A model generated the notes under the pieces. It saw only the letters and a program-made list of their open reading frames with translations. It was not told the origin of the DNA and did not search any database. Below are positions 21,028 to 33,042 of a stretch of DNA of 64,000 nucleotides, one piece after another. The stretch comes from Massilia sp. H-1. GTDB taxonomy: Bacteria; Pseudomonadota; Gammaproteobacteria; Burkholderiales; Burkholderiaceae_D. Made by a program: the position numbers and the translations under genes. Numbering within the stretch: the first letter of the stretch is position 1; every line of letters begins with the position of its first letter. The DNA is taken from the NCBI GenBank assembly GCA_024703915.1, contig CP087969.1, positions 3,782,001 through 3,846,000 on the forward strand. The letters are read 5' to 3'.

Positions 21028-23448
21028 ATGCATATACCCAAACGTATCATCCGGCTGGCGAAAGATCGCGCCATTCTGAGTTTCTCCAGCCTGGCCGAAC
21101 AGACGGTCGTCGAAGCCGACGCACAGATGACCAGGGAAATGAACGGCGCCCCGAACGAGCTGCGCAATCTGAACCAGCTGCGCACCTTCCTGCGCAGCGA
21201 AGCGCACCCTGCGCACGCGGATGGAGCGCCATTTCGCCGGTTTGCTCGAACGCGCCATGGTCACCATGCATGCCGACCAGCGCGCCGCGGCCGCCAAGGA
21301 CATCGACTACGGCAGCCTGACCCTGATCGACGACGACGTCCTGGTGCGCCACATCGAAGTCGAGCGCCTGGTGGGCCGCCTGCGCGATGCCGAAATGTCG
21401 CCGCTGGGGCGGGTCAACCTGACCATCGCGGTCATGCACAACGACACGACGACGCGCGAGCGCGAAAATCCCTTCCGTCCCTACCTGCTGGCGCGTGCGC
21501 TGCACGACGCGCTGCGTGAACTGATGTGGGAAGAGGCGCAGTCGAAACTGCTGTTCGAAGCGCTCGGCCTGGCCATGGCCAAGCGCCTGCCCGGCTTCTA
21601 TGCTTAAGCATCCTCGACGTGTTCGAGGCGGGCGGCGTCAACGCCCGCCTGACCTCGCGTCCGGCGGCCATGTCGCGCGCCGAACGTGACCGGCTGGCCT
21701 GGCACGAGGCCGCACGTCAGCTGGCGCTGGGCGGCCTCGCCGGTGGCCATGGCGGCGGCCACGGCGGCGGACACGGGCCGGGGCACGCTGGCGACGGCAC
21801 GCATGGCACGCACGGCACGCACGGCACGCACGGCGGCGGACCTGGCGGCGATGCCGGTCACGGCACCGGCCACGGTCCCGCTCATGGCGTCGAAGCGGCT
21901 CCCCGTCTGACGCCGGATCATCCGGCATACGCGCTGCAAGCGCGCATGGTCCCCACGTTGCAGCGCCTGCGCGAACTGCAGCATGCGGCCGCCGAATTTA
22001 CGCCCGGTGGGCAGGTGCAGGACTTGCTCGACCTGGTGTGGGACATGTTCCACCAGCCGCGCGGCGCCGGTGTGGCGCCGCTGATCGCCGACGCCCACGG
22101 GCATGACACCCGCAACGCGCTCGACACGGTCCTGCTGGCCATCCAGCACGCCGTCGCCAAAGGCGACCATCCGCCCGCACCGCTCGGACTGCGTGTGCTG
22201 CTGGCCGACCACCCCCGACAAGTAGTAGAATGACTCCGAACAGACGCGCGTGATGGACGTCTCGGCCCTGCTGTTCCATGCGATGGTGCAGGACGAAACG
22301 CTCACGGCGGCCATGCAGCGCCAGTTCGAACGGCTGTTCGTGCCCTTCGTGCGGGCCGCGCTGATGGAACCCGAACTGCTGCACCAGGCCGCGCATCCGG
22401 TGCGGCGCCTGGTCGACCGGCTCGGCTCCCTGGGCGCGATCGTCGCGCCCGAACTGCTGCTTGCCGGCCCTGCCGGGCGTGGAGCTCGAATCGATCGTGG
22501 GCGTGATCCTGGACCGGTTCGACAACGATATCCGCGTGTTCGCCGATGCCGAGCGCGTGCTTGAAGGCCGCGTCAAGGCGCAGATGCGCACCATCGTGCC
22601 CGGCTTTGCCGTGTGCGCCGAAGCGGTGGCCGAAGCGGCCGCCGACAGTGCCCGCCTGGCTAGCGCTGCCGGCGTGGCCATGAGCGCGGCCCTGCAGCCG
22701 CTGCAGGTGGACCCGCGCCTGGCCGACTTCCTGCTGGGGACCTGGACCCGTGTGCTCAGCCATCCCGGCCCGGGCGCGGCGGCGGCCGTGTCGCTGCTGC
22801 CGGACCTGCTGTGGAGCGCGCAGGAGAAAGTGAACGCCGAAGACCGCGCCATCATGATGAAGATGCTGCCGGACCTGGTGCGCAAGGTGCGCGAGGGGAT
22901 GGCCTCGATTTCGCTGCCGGAAGGGCCGTCCAAGGCGGCCTTCGACCGGCTGGTGGCGGTGCACATGGATGTCTTGAACGGCAAGCAGGAATTCGCGCGG
23001 CGCGCCATGACGCTCGAAGAATTCCGCTCCTACTTCCAGCGATTTCGCGATCCACGAGGACGTGGGCGAGAGCGACGGCTGGGTCGGCGGCTTCGAGCTG
23101 GAAGCGGCGCTCGGCCTGGCGCAAGGCCAACGCGGTCCTGCACGCCAAGGCGGCGGCGCGCATGTCGCAGGCGGCCGACGCCGACCTGCTGTCGTGGGCG
23201 CGTCCCGGCAATCCGTTCGAGGTCAAGGTGGGCGAAGCCTTCGTGCCAAGCCCTGCTGACGGCCGCAGCCTACTGCAGAATGCGCGTTCGTGTTCGCCGT
23301 GGCGGGCCAGCCACAGGCCGCAATCTACCTGCGCGATCCGCTGCTCGAGGCGATGGAAGAGGGCAGCCTGCGGCCGCTGGAAAATGCACCCCTGTTCGAC
23401 CGCGCCGTCGAATCGCTGATGGCGGGCGCCGAATCGCTGTCTTCCTAG
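21028..23448 (+). CDS. DUF1631 family protein
   Basis: About 800 residues of a conserved but uncharacterised betaproteobacterial and gammaproteobacterial family. The start MHIPKRIIRLAKDRAILSFS is followed by helical DUF1631 stretches (LTLIDDDVLVRHIEVERLVG, NPFRPYLLARALHDALREL, FLLGTWTRVLSHPG, LLPDLLWSAQEKVNAEDRA). The C-terminus has FAVAGQPQAAIYLRDPLLEA and ends GAESLSS. Residues about 235-290 form a Gly/His repeat insert (GGHGGGHGGGHGPGH then THGTHGTHGTH). Corrupted or altered GCCGGC near 21601 and 22463 and slips near 21213, 22215, 23040, 23120 and 23245 break the frame. A PilZ-like role in c-di-GMP signalling has been suggested for such proteins, but nothing here proves it. Confidence 0.85.
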
Positions 23449-23450
23449 TT

Positions 23451-23474
23451 CGCGCCTGCCGGGCGCGGTAAAAT
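23451..23474 (+). promoter_or_regulatory. GC hairpin and candidate -10 element upstream of dnaE
   Basis: CGCGCC (23451-23456) and GGCGCG (23462-23467) form a 6-bp stem just after the DUF1631 stop. It is followed by TAAAAT (23469-23474), 35 bases before the dnaE ATG. The hairpin could end the upstream transcript and TAAAAT could be a sigma-70 -10 box; no clear -35 was found. Confidence 0.35.
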
Positions 23475-23508
23475 AGCGTCTTTGTGCTCGCGCGAATCGG
23501 AACAACGA

Positions 23509-26500
23509 ATGGAAGTGATCGAAACAGGCGGCGCGGTGATCCCCGCCGCCGCCCCAGCCGCCCCCGGGTTTGTCCATCTGCGGGTGCACTCGGAGTATTC
23601 GATCGTCGACGGTCTGGTCCGTATTGACGACGTCGTGGCTGCCGCCGCCAAGGACAAGCAGCCTAGCCCTGGCGGTCACCGACCTGGCCAACCTGTTCGG
23701 CATGGTCAAGTTCTACAAGGCCGCGCGCGGCAAGGGCATCAAGCCCGTGATCGGGGTGGACGCCTGGATCTCGAACGACGACAACCGCGACAAGCCGTCG
23801 CGCCTGCTGCTGCTGGCAAAAAACCACATGGGTTACCTGCAGCTGTGCGATCTGCTCTCGCGCGCCTGGCTGACCAATCAGAACAAGGGCCGGGCCGAAA
23901 TCCGCCCCGAGTGGCTGGAACAGCTGGCGAGCTCCGAATCGACCCTGCATCCGGGCCAAAACCAGGCCAACGGCCTGATCGTGCTCTCAGGGCGCGCATT
24001 TCGGCGACGTCGGCACCGCGATCGAAAACGGCAACCTGGCGCTGGCCGAACGCTGCGCCGAGCGCTGGGCCCGGGTCTTCCCCGGCCACTTCTACATCGA
24101 AATCCAGCGCGCCTAGCCAGCCCAACCAGGAAGCCCAGGTGCGCCACGCGGTGGCGCTGGCGGCCAAGCTGGGCCTGCCGGTGGTGGCCACCCACCCGAT
24201 CCAGTTCCTCGCGCCCGAGGAATTCATCGCCCACGAGGCGCGCACCTGTATCGCCGAAGGCGAGATGCTGGCCAACGCCAAGCGCGTCAAGCGCTTCAAC
24301 GAAGAGATGCGCTTCAAGTCGCAGGCCGAGATGGCGGCGCTGTTTGCCGACATGCTTATGGGCGCTGGCCAACTCGGTCGAAATCGCCAAGCGCTGCAAC
24401 GTGGTGCTCACGCTGGGCAAGCCGCAGCTGCCGAACTTCCCGACCCCGCCGGGCATGACGATCGACGAATTCCTGGTGGCCGAGTCCAAGGCCTAGCCTG
24501 GAACAGCGTCTGATTCATTTGTACCCGGATCCGGTCAAGCGCGAAGCGCAGCGAGAGCGCTACGAGTCGCGCCTGAAGTTCGAGACCGACACCATCTGCA
24601 ACATGAAATTCCCCGGCTACTTCCTGATCGTGGCCGAGTTCATCAAGTGGGCCAAGGAAAACGGCGTGCCGGTCGGACCGGGCCGGGGTTCGGGCGCGGG
24701 CTCGCTGGTGGCGTATTCGCTGCTCATTACCGACCTCGATCCCTTGCAATACAACCTGCTGTTCGAGCGCTTCCTCAATCCCGAGCGGGTATCCATGCCC
24801 GACTTCGACATCGACTTCTGCCAGGAAGGGCGCGACCGCGTCATCCAGCACGTCAAGGATTTGTACGGCAAGGAGGCTGTCTCGCAGATCGCCACCTTCG
24901 GTACCATGGCGGCCAAGGGCGCGATCCGCGACGTCGGCCGCGTGCTCGATTTCGGCTACAACTTCTGCGACGGCATCTCCAAGCTGATTCCGTTCAAGCC
25001 GGGCAAACCGGTGACGATCGCCGACGCGATCGAAGAAGAACCGATGCTCAAGGAACGCCAGGAGAACGAGGACGAGGTCAAGCAGCTGCTGGCGCTGGCG
25101 CAGCAGGTCGAAGGCATCGCCCGTAACATCGGCATGCACAGCCGGCGGCGTGCTGATCGCCCCCGGCAAGCTGACCGACTTCTGTCCCCTGTACACCCAG
25201 GGCGGCGACTCGGGCGTGGTCTCGCAGTACGACAAGGACGACGTGGAGGCCGTGGGCCTGGTCAAGTTCGATTTTTGGGCCTGACCACGCTGACCATCCT
25301 GGACCGCGCGGTGCGCTACATCAAGCAGCTCGATCCGGCCAACGCCGACTTCGCGCTGGAAAAGCTGCCGCTCAACGACAAGGCCTCCTACGATCTGCTG
25401 ACCAAGGCCAAGACGGTCGCCATCTTCCAGCTGGAGTCGCGCGGCATGCAGGGCATGCTGAAAGACGCGCGCCCCGACCGCTTCGAGGACATCATCGCGC
25501 TGGTGGCGCTGTACCGTCCGGGCCCGATGGACCTGATCCCGGACTTCTGCAAGCGCAAGCACGGCGAAAAATTCGATTATCCGGATCCGCGCACCGAAGT
25601 CATTCTGTCCGAGACCTACGGCATCATGGTCTACCAGGAGCAGGTGATGCAGATGGCGCAGATCGTCGGCGGCTACTCGCTGGGCGGCGCCGACATGCTG
25701 CGCCGCGCGATGGGTAAGAAGAAGGCCGAAGAAATGGCCGAGCACCGCGAGATCTTCCATGCTTAAGCGCCGCCAAAGGACGGCCTGTCGGCCGAAAAAG
25801 CCGACGAGATCTTCGACTTGATGGAAAAGTTCGCGGGCTACGGCTTCAACAAGTCGCACGCCGCCGCCTACGCGCTGCTGTCCTACCACACGGCTTACCT
25901 CAAGGCGCACCACACGGCCGCCTTCATGGCAGCCAACTTGTCGCTGGCGATGGACGACACCGACAAGATCAAGATCCTGGTCGAAGACGCGATCGAGGTG
26001 TGCAAGCTGACGCTGCTGCCGCCCGATATCAATTATTCGGACTACCGCTTCGTGCCGGAAGGCCCGCCGCCGTCGGTGACGGCCAAGCGCGTGACCAACA
26101 TCCGCTACGGCCTGGGTGCGGTCAAGGGTTCAGGGCCAGTCGGCGATCGAAGCGATCATCGCGGCGCGCCAGAACGGCGGCCATTTCAAGGACCTGTTCG
26201 ATTTCTGCAAGCGGGTCGACCGCAAGCAGATCAACCGCCGCACGATCGAATCGCTGATCCGCGCTTGGCGCCATGGACTGCTTCGGCGTCGACCGCGCGA
26301 TCTTGCTGGCGTCGGTGGCGTTCGCGGTCGAAGTGGCGGACCAGGCGCACGCGTCGGCCAACCAGGTCAGCCTGTTCGGCGGCGACGATTCCGATCTGGT
26401 GGCGCCGCCCGATTACGTGAAGGCGACCCCGTTTACCGACCGCCAGAAACTGGCCGAAGAAAAAGTGGCGCTCGGGTTCTACCTGTCGGGCCACATGTTC

Positions 26501-27062
26501 GATCCGTTCGCGCCGGAAGCGCGCCGGTTTGCGCGCACCAAGCTGGCCGACCTGGAGCCGTCGCGCGAGGCGCGCATGATGTGCGGCGTGATTACCGGCG
26601 TGCGCACGCAAATGACCCAGCGCGGCAAGATCCTGATCGTTTCGCTCGACGACAAGACGGGCGTGGTCGAAGTGACGGTGTACAGCGAAGTGGCCGAGCA
26701 AAACAAGAACATCTTCAAGGAAGACGAATTCCTGGCGGTGGTGGGCAAGGTGTCGGAAGACCGCTTCAACGGCGGGCTGCGCATCACGGCCGAAAAAGTG
26801 TACGACATGACGCTGGCGCGGGTGCACTACGGGCGCCAGCTGGGCCTGTTCCTGCCGGGGACGGTGCCGTCGCACCGCCTGGCCGAAGTGCTGCAGCCTC
26901 ACCGCAACAGCAACGGCTTGCCGGTGGCGATGCGGATCAAGCCGCAGGGCGTGGACGCCACGCTGCAGCTGGGCGAGGATTGGCGCGTGGCGCCGTCGGA
27001 TGCACTGACGACCGCGCTCCGAGCAGCTGCTGGGGGCGAAGGAAGTGGCGGTCGAGTACTAA
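23509..27062 (+). CDS. dnaE: DNA polymerase III subunit alpha
   Basis: Replicative polymerase catalytic subunit, about 1,180 residues as usual. The PHP domain starts [20 protein letters not shown] and includes [20 protein letters not shown]. The polymerase core has [16 protein letters not shown], the catalytic [29 protein letters not shown] and [16 protein letters not shown]; a little finger [20 protein letters not shown] follows. The OB domain has [17 protein letters not shown]. Corrupted GCCGGC at 23663, 24113, 24493 and 25757 create stops, and at 25140 an A is inserted before an intact GCCGGC (CACAGCCGGC for CACGCCGGC). It ends [14 protein letters not shown] 23509 leaves a short N-terminal extension before the PHP domain. 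Confidence 0.97.
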
Positions 27063-27068
27063 GCTGTT

Positions 27069-28162
27069 TTAGTGCGCGGGGTGGGGCGACCCGCGGTGCT
27101 TGTGCACCTGCCGCAGCCGTCGCCACAGCTTGATCTTGCGGCTGGCGGCGCGCTTGAAGTTCAGTACCAGGCCGCCCGCCAGCGCGCTTTCGACCTGGCG
27201 GATGATCACCGCGTCGAGCGTGCGGTCGTTCGACATCATGTCGGCGCGGCTAAGCCGTGGCCACCAGCGTGGCGCAATCGTTGAACAGGCCGCCGACAAA
27301 CAGGGGCTTGATCAGCGCCCGCACGCGGCGCCCGTCGGCACGCGGCAGCCGGTACGAATTCTTGACCACACCCACATAGAAATACGCGGCCGCGATGTCG
27401 AAATGGCGGCGCACCGAATCGGGCACCGCGCATGCCTGCAGGTGGCGGCGCGCGACCGGCAAGGCCGAGGCGAAATCGAGGCACCACTTCTCGGACACCG
27501 CGTTCTCGGCCGGATGCTGGCGATAGTCGATCACGGGATGCGGCAAATGCACGAGCGACTTGCACTGGCCGAGCAGGCGCGGCACGGTGGCCACGTCCTC
27601 GAACATGCGCTCGGGCGGGAACACAGGCGCGGCCAGCTGGGCATAGATCTCGCGCCGGAATACGTTCGACCAGATGTACATCTGGCGGTCCGCGAAGAAG
27701 GTATTGAGGATCGCCTCCTGGTCGCGCAGCAGTTTGCCGACCGGGTAGCCGAGGCGCACGCTGCGCGTCCTGGCCGCGTCCTCGGGATGCCAGAAGCGGA
27801 AGTCGCAGGCCAGCACGTCGGGCGCGCCGGCGGGCGATCGCCTGGTCCATGGCCGCCAGTGCGCCCGGCAGCAGGACGTCGTCGCCGTCGACAAAGGCGA
27901 TGTAGTCGCCCTGGGCCACGCGCAGGCAGTGGTTGCGGGCGCTGGCCATGCCGCCCTGCTCCTGGCTGAAGACATGGAAGTTATTCCCGCTCCATCCTTC
28001 CTGGGCCTTGAAGGCGCGGGCCAGGGTGTTGTCGCGCGAGCCGTCGTCGACAACGATCAGTTCGTGGTGGGGGCGCAGCTGGGAGAGGATCGATTGCAGA
28101 CACTGGTCGATGTAGCGCTGGACGTTCTGCGCGGGGACGACGATGCTGATCGATACCTGCAT
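27069..28162 (-). CDS. GT2 family glycosyltransferase
   Basis: About 360 residues. Start MQVSISIVVPAQNVQRYIDQ at 28162, then HHELIVVDDGSRDNTLARAF, GGMASARNHCLRVA and DYIAFVDGDDVLLPGAL (DxD). The C-terminal half has FPPERMFEDVATVPRLLGQC (the ED-x acceptor motif of CpsJ/WaaV-like GT2) and ends KLWRRLRQVHKHRGSPHPAH. Slips near 27837 and a corrupted GCCGGC at 27249 split it. It converges on dnaE with a 6-base gap and follows another GT2 gene by 2 bases. Probable role: LPS core or O-antigen sugar transfer. Confidence 0.88.
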
Positions 28163-28164
28163 GG

Positions 28165-29024
28165 TCAGGCTGCCTGGTGGGAGCGCAGCCCGCGCGCGGC
28201 GAGGACGGTCTTGTCGGCCGCGCGTTCGAGTACCAGGCGCCGGTTGCTGCTTTCCTGATCGCGCTTGGCCTCGCGGTGCCACAGGTGGAACACTTCGGTG
28301 GCGAAGGCGCCGTCCTTGCGCATCACGCCGAAGCGTTGAACAGGCGGACCACGAGGTCGGAATCTTCGTGGCCCCAGCCGAGGAAGCTTTCATCGAAGCC
28401 GTCGACCATGTCCAGATCGCTGCGCCATACGCCCAGGTTGCAGCTCTTGATGCGGCGCCAGGTGAAGCGCTGCGCTTTCGCGCCCCAGGTCCGGCCAGCG
28501 CACCAGCACCTGCAGCACCTTGTTGACATCGCCGCGCAGGCGGTGGCCCAGCTGCTGCAGGGCGCCATGGGCCTAAGCAGGTCGATGTGCTCGGACAGGA
28601 TGCGGGCGGTCAGTTCGGCACTGAGCAGCACGCGGCTGCCCGAGACCAGGAAGCCCCGCTTGGCCAGCTTGCGGTGCTGGGCGATGAAGTCGCGCTGCGG
28701 CACGCAGTCGCCGTCGAGGAAGACGATGTACTCGCCGCGCGCGGCCAGCGTGCCGCGGTTGCGCGCCATCGCGGCGCGAAAACCGTCGTCCGGCTGCCAG
28801 ACATGCTGCAGGGCGACCGGCGAGCGCGCCTTGAGCGCCTCGATGCACTCCCTTGTGTTGGCAGTCGAGCCGTCATCAGCGATAATGATTTCGAAATTTC
28901 TGTCGCTTTGGGCGAAACACGCCTCTACCACGGCCGACAAGGCGTCAGGGCGGTTATAGGTCGTAATGACGACCGAAATGAATGGCAATTGCCGCATTTG
29001 ATTCAAAAGAGCGTCCGGATGCAT
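28165..29024 (-). CDS. GT2 family glycosyltransferase with C-terminal GT7-like segment
   Basis: About 285 residues. FISVVITTYNRPDALSAVVE and FEIIIADDGSTANTRECIEA begin the GT-A fold; EYIVFLDGDCVPQRDFIAQH gives the DxD; SCNLGVWRSDLDMVDGFDES and FLGWGHEDSDLVVRLF form the GT7-like C-terminal acceptor/catalytic segment seen in chondroitin polymerase-like and LgtA-like enzymes. It ends VLAARGLRSHQAA. A corrupted GCCGGC at about 28574 and slips near 28335 and 28495 occur. Start at ATG 29024 is the longest choice; the second Met (28997) is also possible. It is divergent from the O-antigen ligase gene. Confidence 0.88.
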
Positions 29025-29055
29025 ATGGTATCAAGAATATCCCACAAGAAGATGA

Positions 29056-30310
29056 ATGAACGTTAACTTAACGAAAACGCTGGGGTCGCGCCAAGCCTTG
29101 ACCGCCATCCTGATGTTCCTGCTCCCTTTCCTCAGCGTGTCGACGCCGTCCAGTACCAGTGCCTGCGCCTTCCTGTTCCTTCTGATCGCACTTGCCAGTT
29201 TTTCTGATTGCCGCGCGGCATTGGAAAAGCACTGGCACGCCGTGCGCTGGGTGATTGTGGCGTTTCTCGGCCATTTCCTGTTCATCCTCGCTTGTTTTCT
29301 GCTGCGCAGCGAAGCGCTCGCGGGCAGTCTGGAAAAGCCCCTGCGCATGCTGCTGTCCGTGAGCGCGCTGGCCCTGGTGCTGGCCTACCGTCCCGACCGC
29401 CGCGCGCTGTGGCTGGGCGTGATCGGCGGCGCTGCGGGCGGATGCCTGGTCGTGGCCTACCAGCGCCTGGCGCTGGGGCTGGACCGGCCGGGCGGCTTTC
29501 TGAACGCGATCACGACCGGCGACTTGCTGCTGTGCCTGGGGTTGCTGTCGATGGCAGCGCTGATCGACCTGCGCGGCGTGCGCCAGTGGATCTGGGCGCT
29601 GGCGGGAACCGTGGCCAGCCTCGCGGGTGCCATGCTGACCGGGACCCGCGGCGGCGCCATCTCGCTGCTGCTGGCCGCCTTGCTGCTGATCCGCCATGCA
29701 AACGCCCTGGGTGGACGACGCGTACGCGCCTTGCTGCTCGCTTGCGTGGCAATGGTCGGCGCCAGTTACTTCGTGCCGCAAACCGGTGTCGCCGACCGTG
29801 TCAAACAAGGTGCCGAGGACGTGCGCGCCTATGCAGACGGCCGATCCGCCTTCAGCAATGTCGGGATCCGGCTCGCGCTGTGGAAGGAAGCGTCGCTGCT
29901 GGTCAGCGCGCATCCGCTGTTTGGCCTGGACCGGGTCGACGCCAAACGTGAAGAGCGTGCGCTGGTCGATGGCGGCCTGGTCGACCCGGTGGTACTCGAC
30001 GCCGTCCACTTTCACAACGACGCCCTGCAGGTCCTGGTCACCGGCGGCGTGGCTTACTTTCGTGCTCTGGCTGGGGACACTGCTCGCACCGCTGGCATTC
30101 TTCTCGCGCCAGCTGCGCCCGAAGGCGCAGGCGGGCTTGGCCGCGCAGGGCGCTCGCGCTTGCTTAAGCGCGTTCGTGGTGCTCAGCTACATTGGCTTCG
30201 GGCTGACCGAAGTGATATTCTGGTCGGTCAAGGCCAGTCTTTTCTATTCCCTGACAGTTTTTCTGCTCATGGGACTGTGCCTGAACGCGAAAGAATATGA
30301 TGGAGAATAA
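29056..30310 (+). CDS. O-antigen ligase family protein (WaaL-like)
   Basis: Inner-membrane protein of about 415 residues with ten or more helices. It starts MNVNLTKTLGSRQALTAILM. The large periplasmic loop region contains GTRGGAISLLLAALLL, NVGIRLALWKEASLLVSAHP and LFGLD, then VHFHNDALQVLVTGG, which together are the Wzy_C/WaaL signature (H-x-H-N with the R and G-x-D positions). A frame slip near 30060 and a corrupted GCCGGC at 30163 break it; the tail ends [11 protein letters not shown]. It would join O-antigen or another glycan from undecaprenyl diphosphate to the lipid A core in the periplasm. It overlaps msbA. Confidence 0.88.
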
Positions 30311-32031
30311 AGAGATCATTGCGCGCTTGCTGGCGATCGTAAAGCCTTACCGCAACCGCGCGATCCTGTCGTTCGTGGCGATGGCCGGTACTGCCGTCAC
30401 CGAGTGACAGCGCTCGGCTATGCGCTCAAGCTGCTCATCGACAAGGGCTTCGGACCGCACAAGGTGGAATTCAGCCTGTGGCTGGTGCCGCTGATCCTGC
30501 TCTCGATATTCGTCGGGCGCGGCATCTTTACATTCTCGACCGCCTACCTGAACAACTGGATCATGAGCCGCGTGCTCAATGACCTGCGGCGCATGGTGTT
30601 CGACCGCCTGCTGCGCCTGCCCGTGGCGCGCTTTCACGAAGAATCGCCCGGCAAGATCATCAATACCGTGATCGCCGAGGTGCGCAACGTGGTCGACATG
30701 ATCAACTCCGTGTTCATCGCGTATGTACGCGACTCGCTGGTGATCGTCGGCCTGCTCGGCATGCTGCTGTACCTGAACTGGCGCCTGACCCTGATCGCGC
30801 TGTTCATCATGCCGGTGACGGCGCTGATCGTGCGCACCACGGCCAAGCGGCTGCGCCGCCTGTCGCGCGACAACCAGCGCGTGACCGGCGAAATGACCCA
30901 GGTGGTCGAGGAAGCGGCGCGCGGTCACCAGGTGATCCGCGTCTTTGCTTAGCAGAGCGCTACGAGCGCCAGCGTTTCCGAGCAGCGCAGCGCCGCCATG
31001 CTCGGTTTTTCGCAGCGTATGACGGTGGCCAGCGCCGCCACGGTGCCGATCACCCAGACCACGACCGCGATGGCGGTGTCGGTGGTGATCGTGATCGCCA
31101 TGAGCACCGGCATGACGCAGGGCGACTTCGTCGGCTTCATCACGATGATGCTGATGCTGCTGGCGCCACTGAAGTCGCTGGTGGGCGTGAACGGGCCGCT
31201 GCAGCGCGGCATGGCGTCGGCCGAAATCATGTTCGCCATGATCGACGCCCCGCTCGAACCCGATCCCGGCACGCGCGTGATCGAACGGGCCAAGGGCCAC
31301 CTGCGCTTCGACCAGGTCCGGTTCCGCTATTCGGCCCACAATCCGCTCGCGCTGAGCGACGTCACGCTGGAAGTCAAACCCGGCGAAACCGTGGCGCTGG
31401 TGGGCATGTCGGGCGGCGGCAAATCGACCTTCGTGAACCTGGTGACGCGCTTTTATGCGCCCGAGAGCGGCGCGATCACGCTCGACGGTGTGCCGTACGA
31501 AGAACTGACCCTGGCCAGCCTGCGCTCGCAGCTGGCGATGGTGAGCCAGAACGTGGTCCTGTTCGACGACACGCTGGCCGCCAACATCGCTTACGGCGAA
31601 GAGAAAATCGATGAAGCGCTTGCGCGCGGCCATCAAGGCGGCCCACCTGGACGACGTGGTGGCCGGTCTGTCCGAAGGCGTGAACACGCCGATCGGTGAA
31701 AACGGCGCCCGCCTGTCGGGCGGACAGCGCCAGCGGGTGGCGATTGCGCGCGCGATCTACAAGGATGCCCCGATCCTGATTCTGGACGAGGCCACCTCGG
31801 CGCTGGACAACGAATCAGAGCGCGCGGTGCAGGCCGCGCTCGACACTTTGATGGCTAAGCCGCACCACGCTGGTGATCGCGCACCGCCTGTCGACCGTGG
31901 AAGGGGCCGACCGCATCGTCGTGCTGGACCAGGGCCGGATCGTCGAATCGGGCCGCCACGCCGAGCTGCTGGCGCAAGACGGCATGTACGCCAGGCTGTA
32001 TCAGCTCTCGTTCAAGAGCGGCGCAGAGTGA
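30297..32031 (+). CDS. msbA: Lipid A export ATP-binding/permease protein MsbA
   Basis: Flips the lipid A core across the inner membrane. About 580 residues: start [20 protein letters not shown], then the six-helix half ([32 protein letters not shown]). The ATPase has Walker [21 protein letters not shown] (about 31393-31452), Q-loop [11 protein letters not shown], signature [19 protein letters not shown], Walker [21 protein letters not shown] and H-loop [20 protein letters not shown]. Corrupted GCCGGC at 30950 and 31855 (ATGGCTAAGCC for ATGGCCGGCC) and slips near 30405, 30985 and 31620 break it. The stop overlaps the waaF ATG by one base. Confidence 0.96.
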
Positions 32032-33040
32032 TGCGCACACTGATCATCTCCCCCAACTGGATCGGCGACGCCGTGATGGCCCAGTCGCTGCTGCAGCTGT
32101 TGCGGCGCGCCGACCCGGCGCGCACGATCGACGTGCTGGCGCCGCCGTCGGTGGCGCCGGTGTGGCGCGCCATGAGCGAAGTGGCCGAGGTGCTGGAGAC
32201 GCCGTTCCGGCACGGCGCGCTGCAGCTGCGCGAGCGCTGGAAGTACGGTGCTGCGCGCGCGGCTATGACGACGCCTACGTGCTGCCCAATACGCTCAAAT
32301 ATGCCCTGATACCCTGGCTGGCCGGGATCCCCGTGCGGGTCGGCTACAAGGGCGAAATGCGGCATGGCCTGATCAACCGCATGCACCACGACGACGTGCC
32401 GCCGCGGCCGATGGTGCCGTTCTATGCGGCGCTGGCTAAGCGCCCTGGACCGGTGCCGGGGATGTGCCGCGCCCGTCGATGCGGGTCGGCCCGCAGGCCA
32501 GCGCGCAGGTGTGCGCGAAGCACGGCATCGATAGCGCCCGCTCGCTGGTGCTGTTTGCCCCGGGCGCCGAATTCGGCGCCGCCAAGCGCTGGCCCGCGCG
32601 CCATTTCGCGGCCCTGGCGCAGGCCGTGTTCGAGCGCGACCCGCGTGCGCAGATCGGCCTGCTCGGCTCACCCAAAGACAAGCTAGGCCTGCGACGAGAT
32701 CGTCGCGATCACCGGTCCGGCCAATATGTTCAACCTGGCGGGCGTGACCAAGCTCGATGAAGCGATCGCCCTGATCGCCGCCGCTTCGGCGGTGGTGGCG
32801 AACGATTCTGGCCTGCTGCATATCGCGTCCGCGCTGAACCGTCCCGTGGTCGCGCTGTACGGGCCGACCGACCCCGATCATGCGCCGCCGTTTTCGGACA
32901 TGGCGCGCGCCATGTCGCTCAGGCTGGAATGCGCGCCATGCCGCCAGCGCGAGTGCCCGCTCGGGCACCACAACTGCATGGAGCAGATGGATGCGCCCAT
33001 GGTGTGGAACGCCTTGCGGCCCATGTTCGCGGCAAGCTGA
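32031..33040 (+). CDS. waaF: ADP-heptose--LPS heptosyltransferase II
   Basis: GT9 enzyme adding the second heptose to the LPS inner core. It starts [20 protein letters not shown], the canonical WaaF N-terminus. Other landmarks are [20 protein letters not shown] and [14 protein letters not shown], then [20 protein letters not shown], the WaaF phosphate/heptose motif [20 protein letters not shown], and [13 protein letters not shown]. It ends [10 protein letters not shown]. Slips near 32240 and corrupted GCCGGC at 32435 and 32683 split it. It directly follows msbA in a short LPS operon with the O-antigen ligase. Confidence 0.95.
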
Positions 33041-33042
33041 CC

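Noticed and set aside
21780..21840. CRISPR-like short tandem repeat
   Set aside because: The repeats are contiguous 9-base coding units for His-Gly-Thr with no spacers.
30347..31687. Long minus-strand frame across msbA
   Set aside because: Composition is His/Asp/Arg-rich shadow sequence; the plus strand shows all MsbA motifs.
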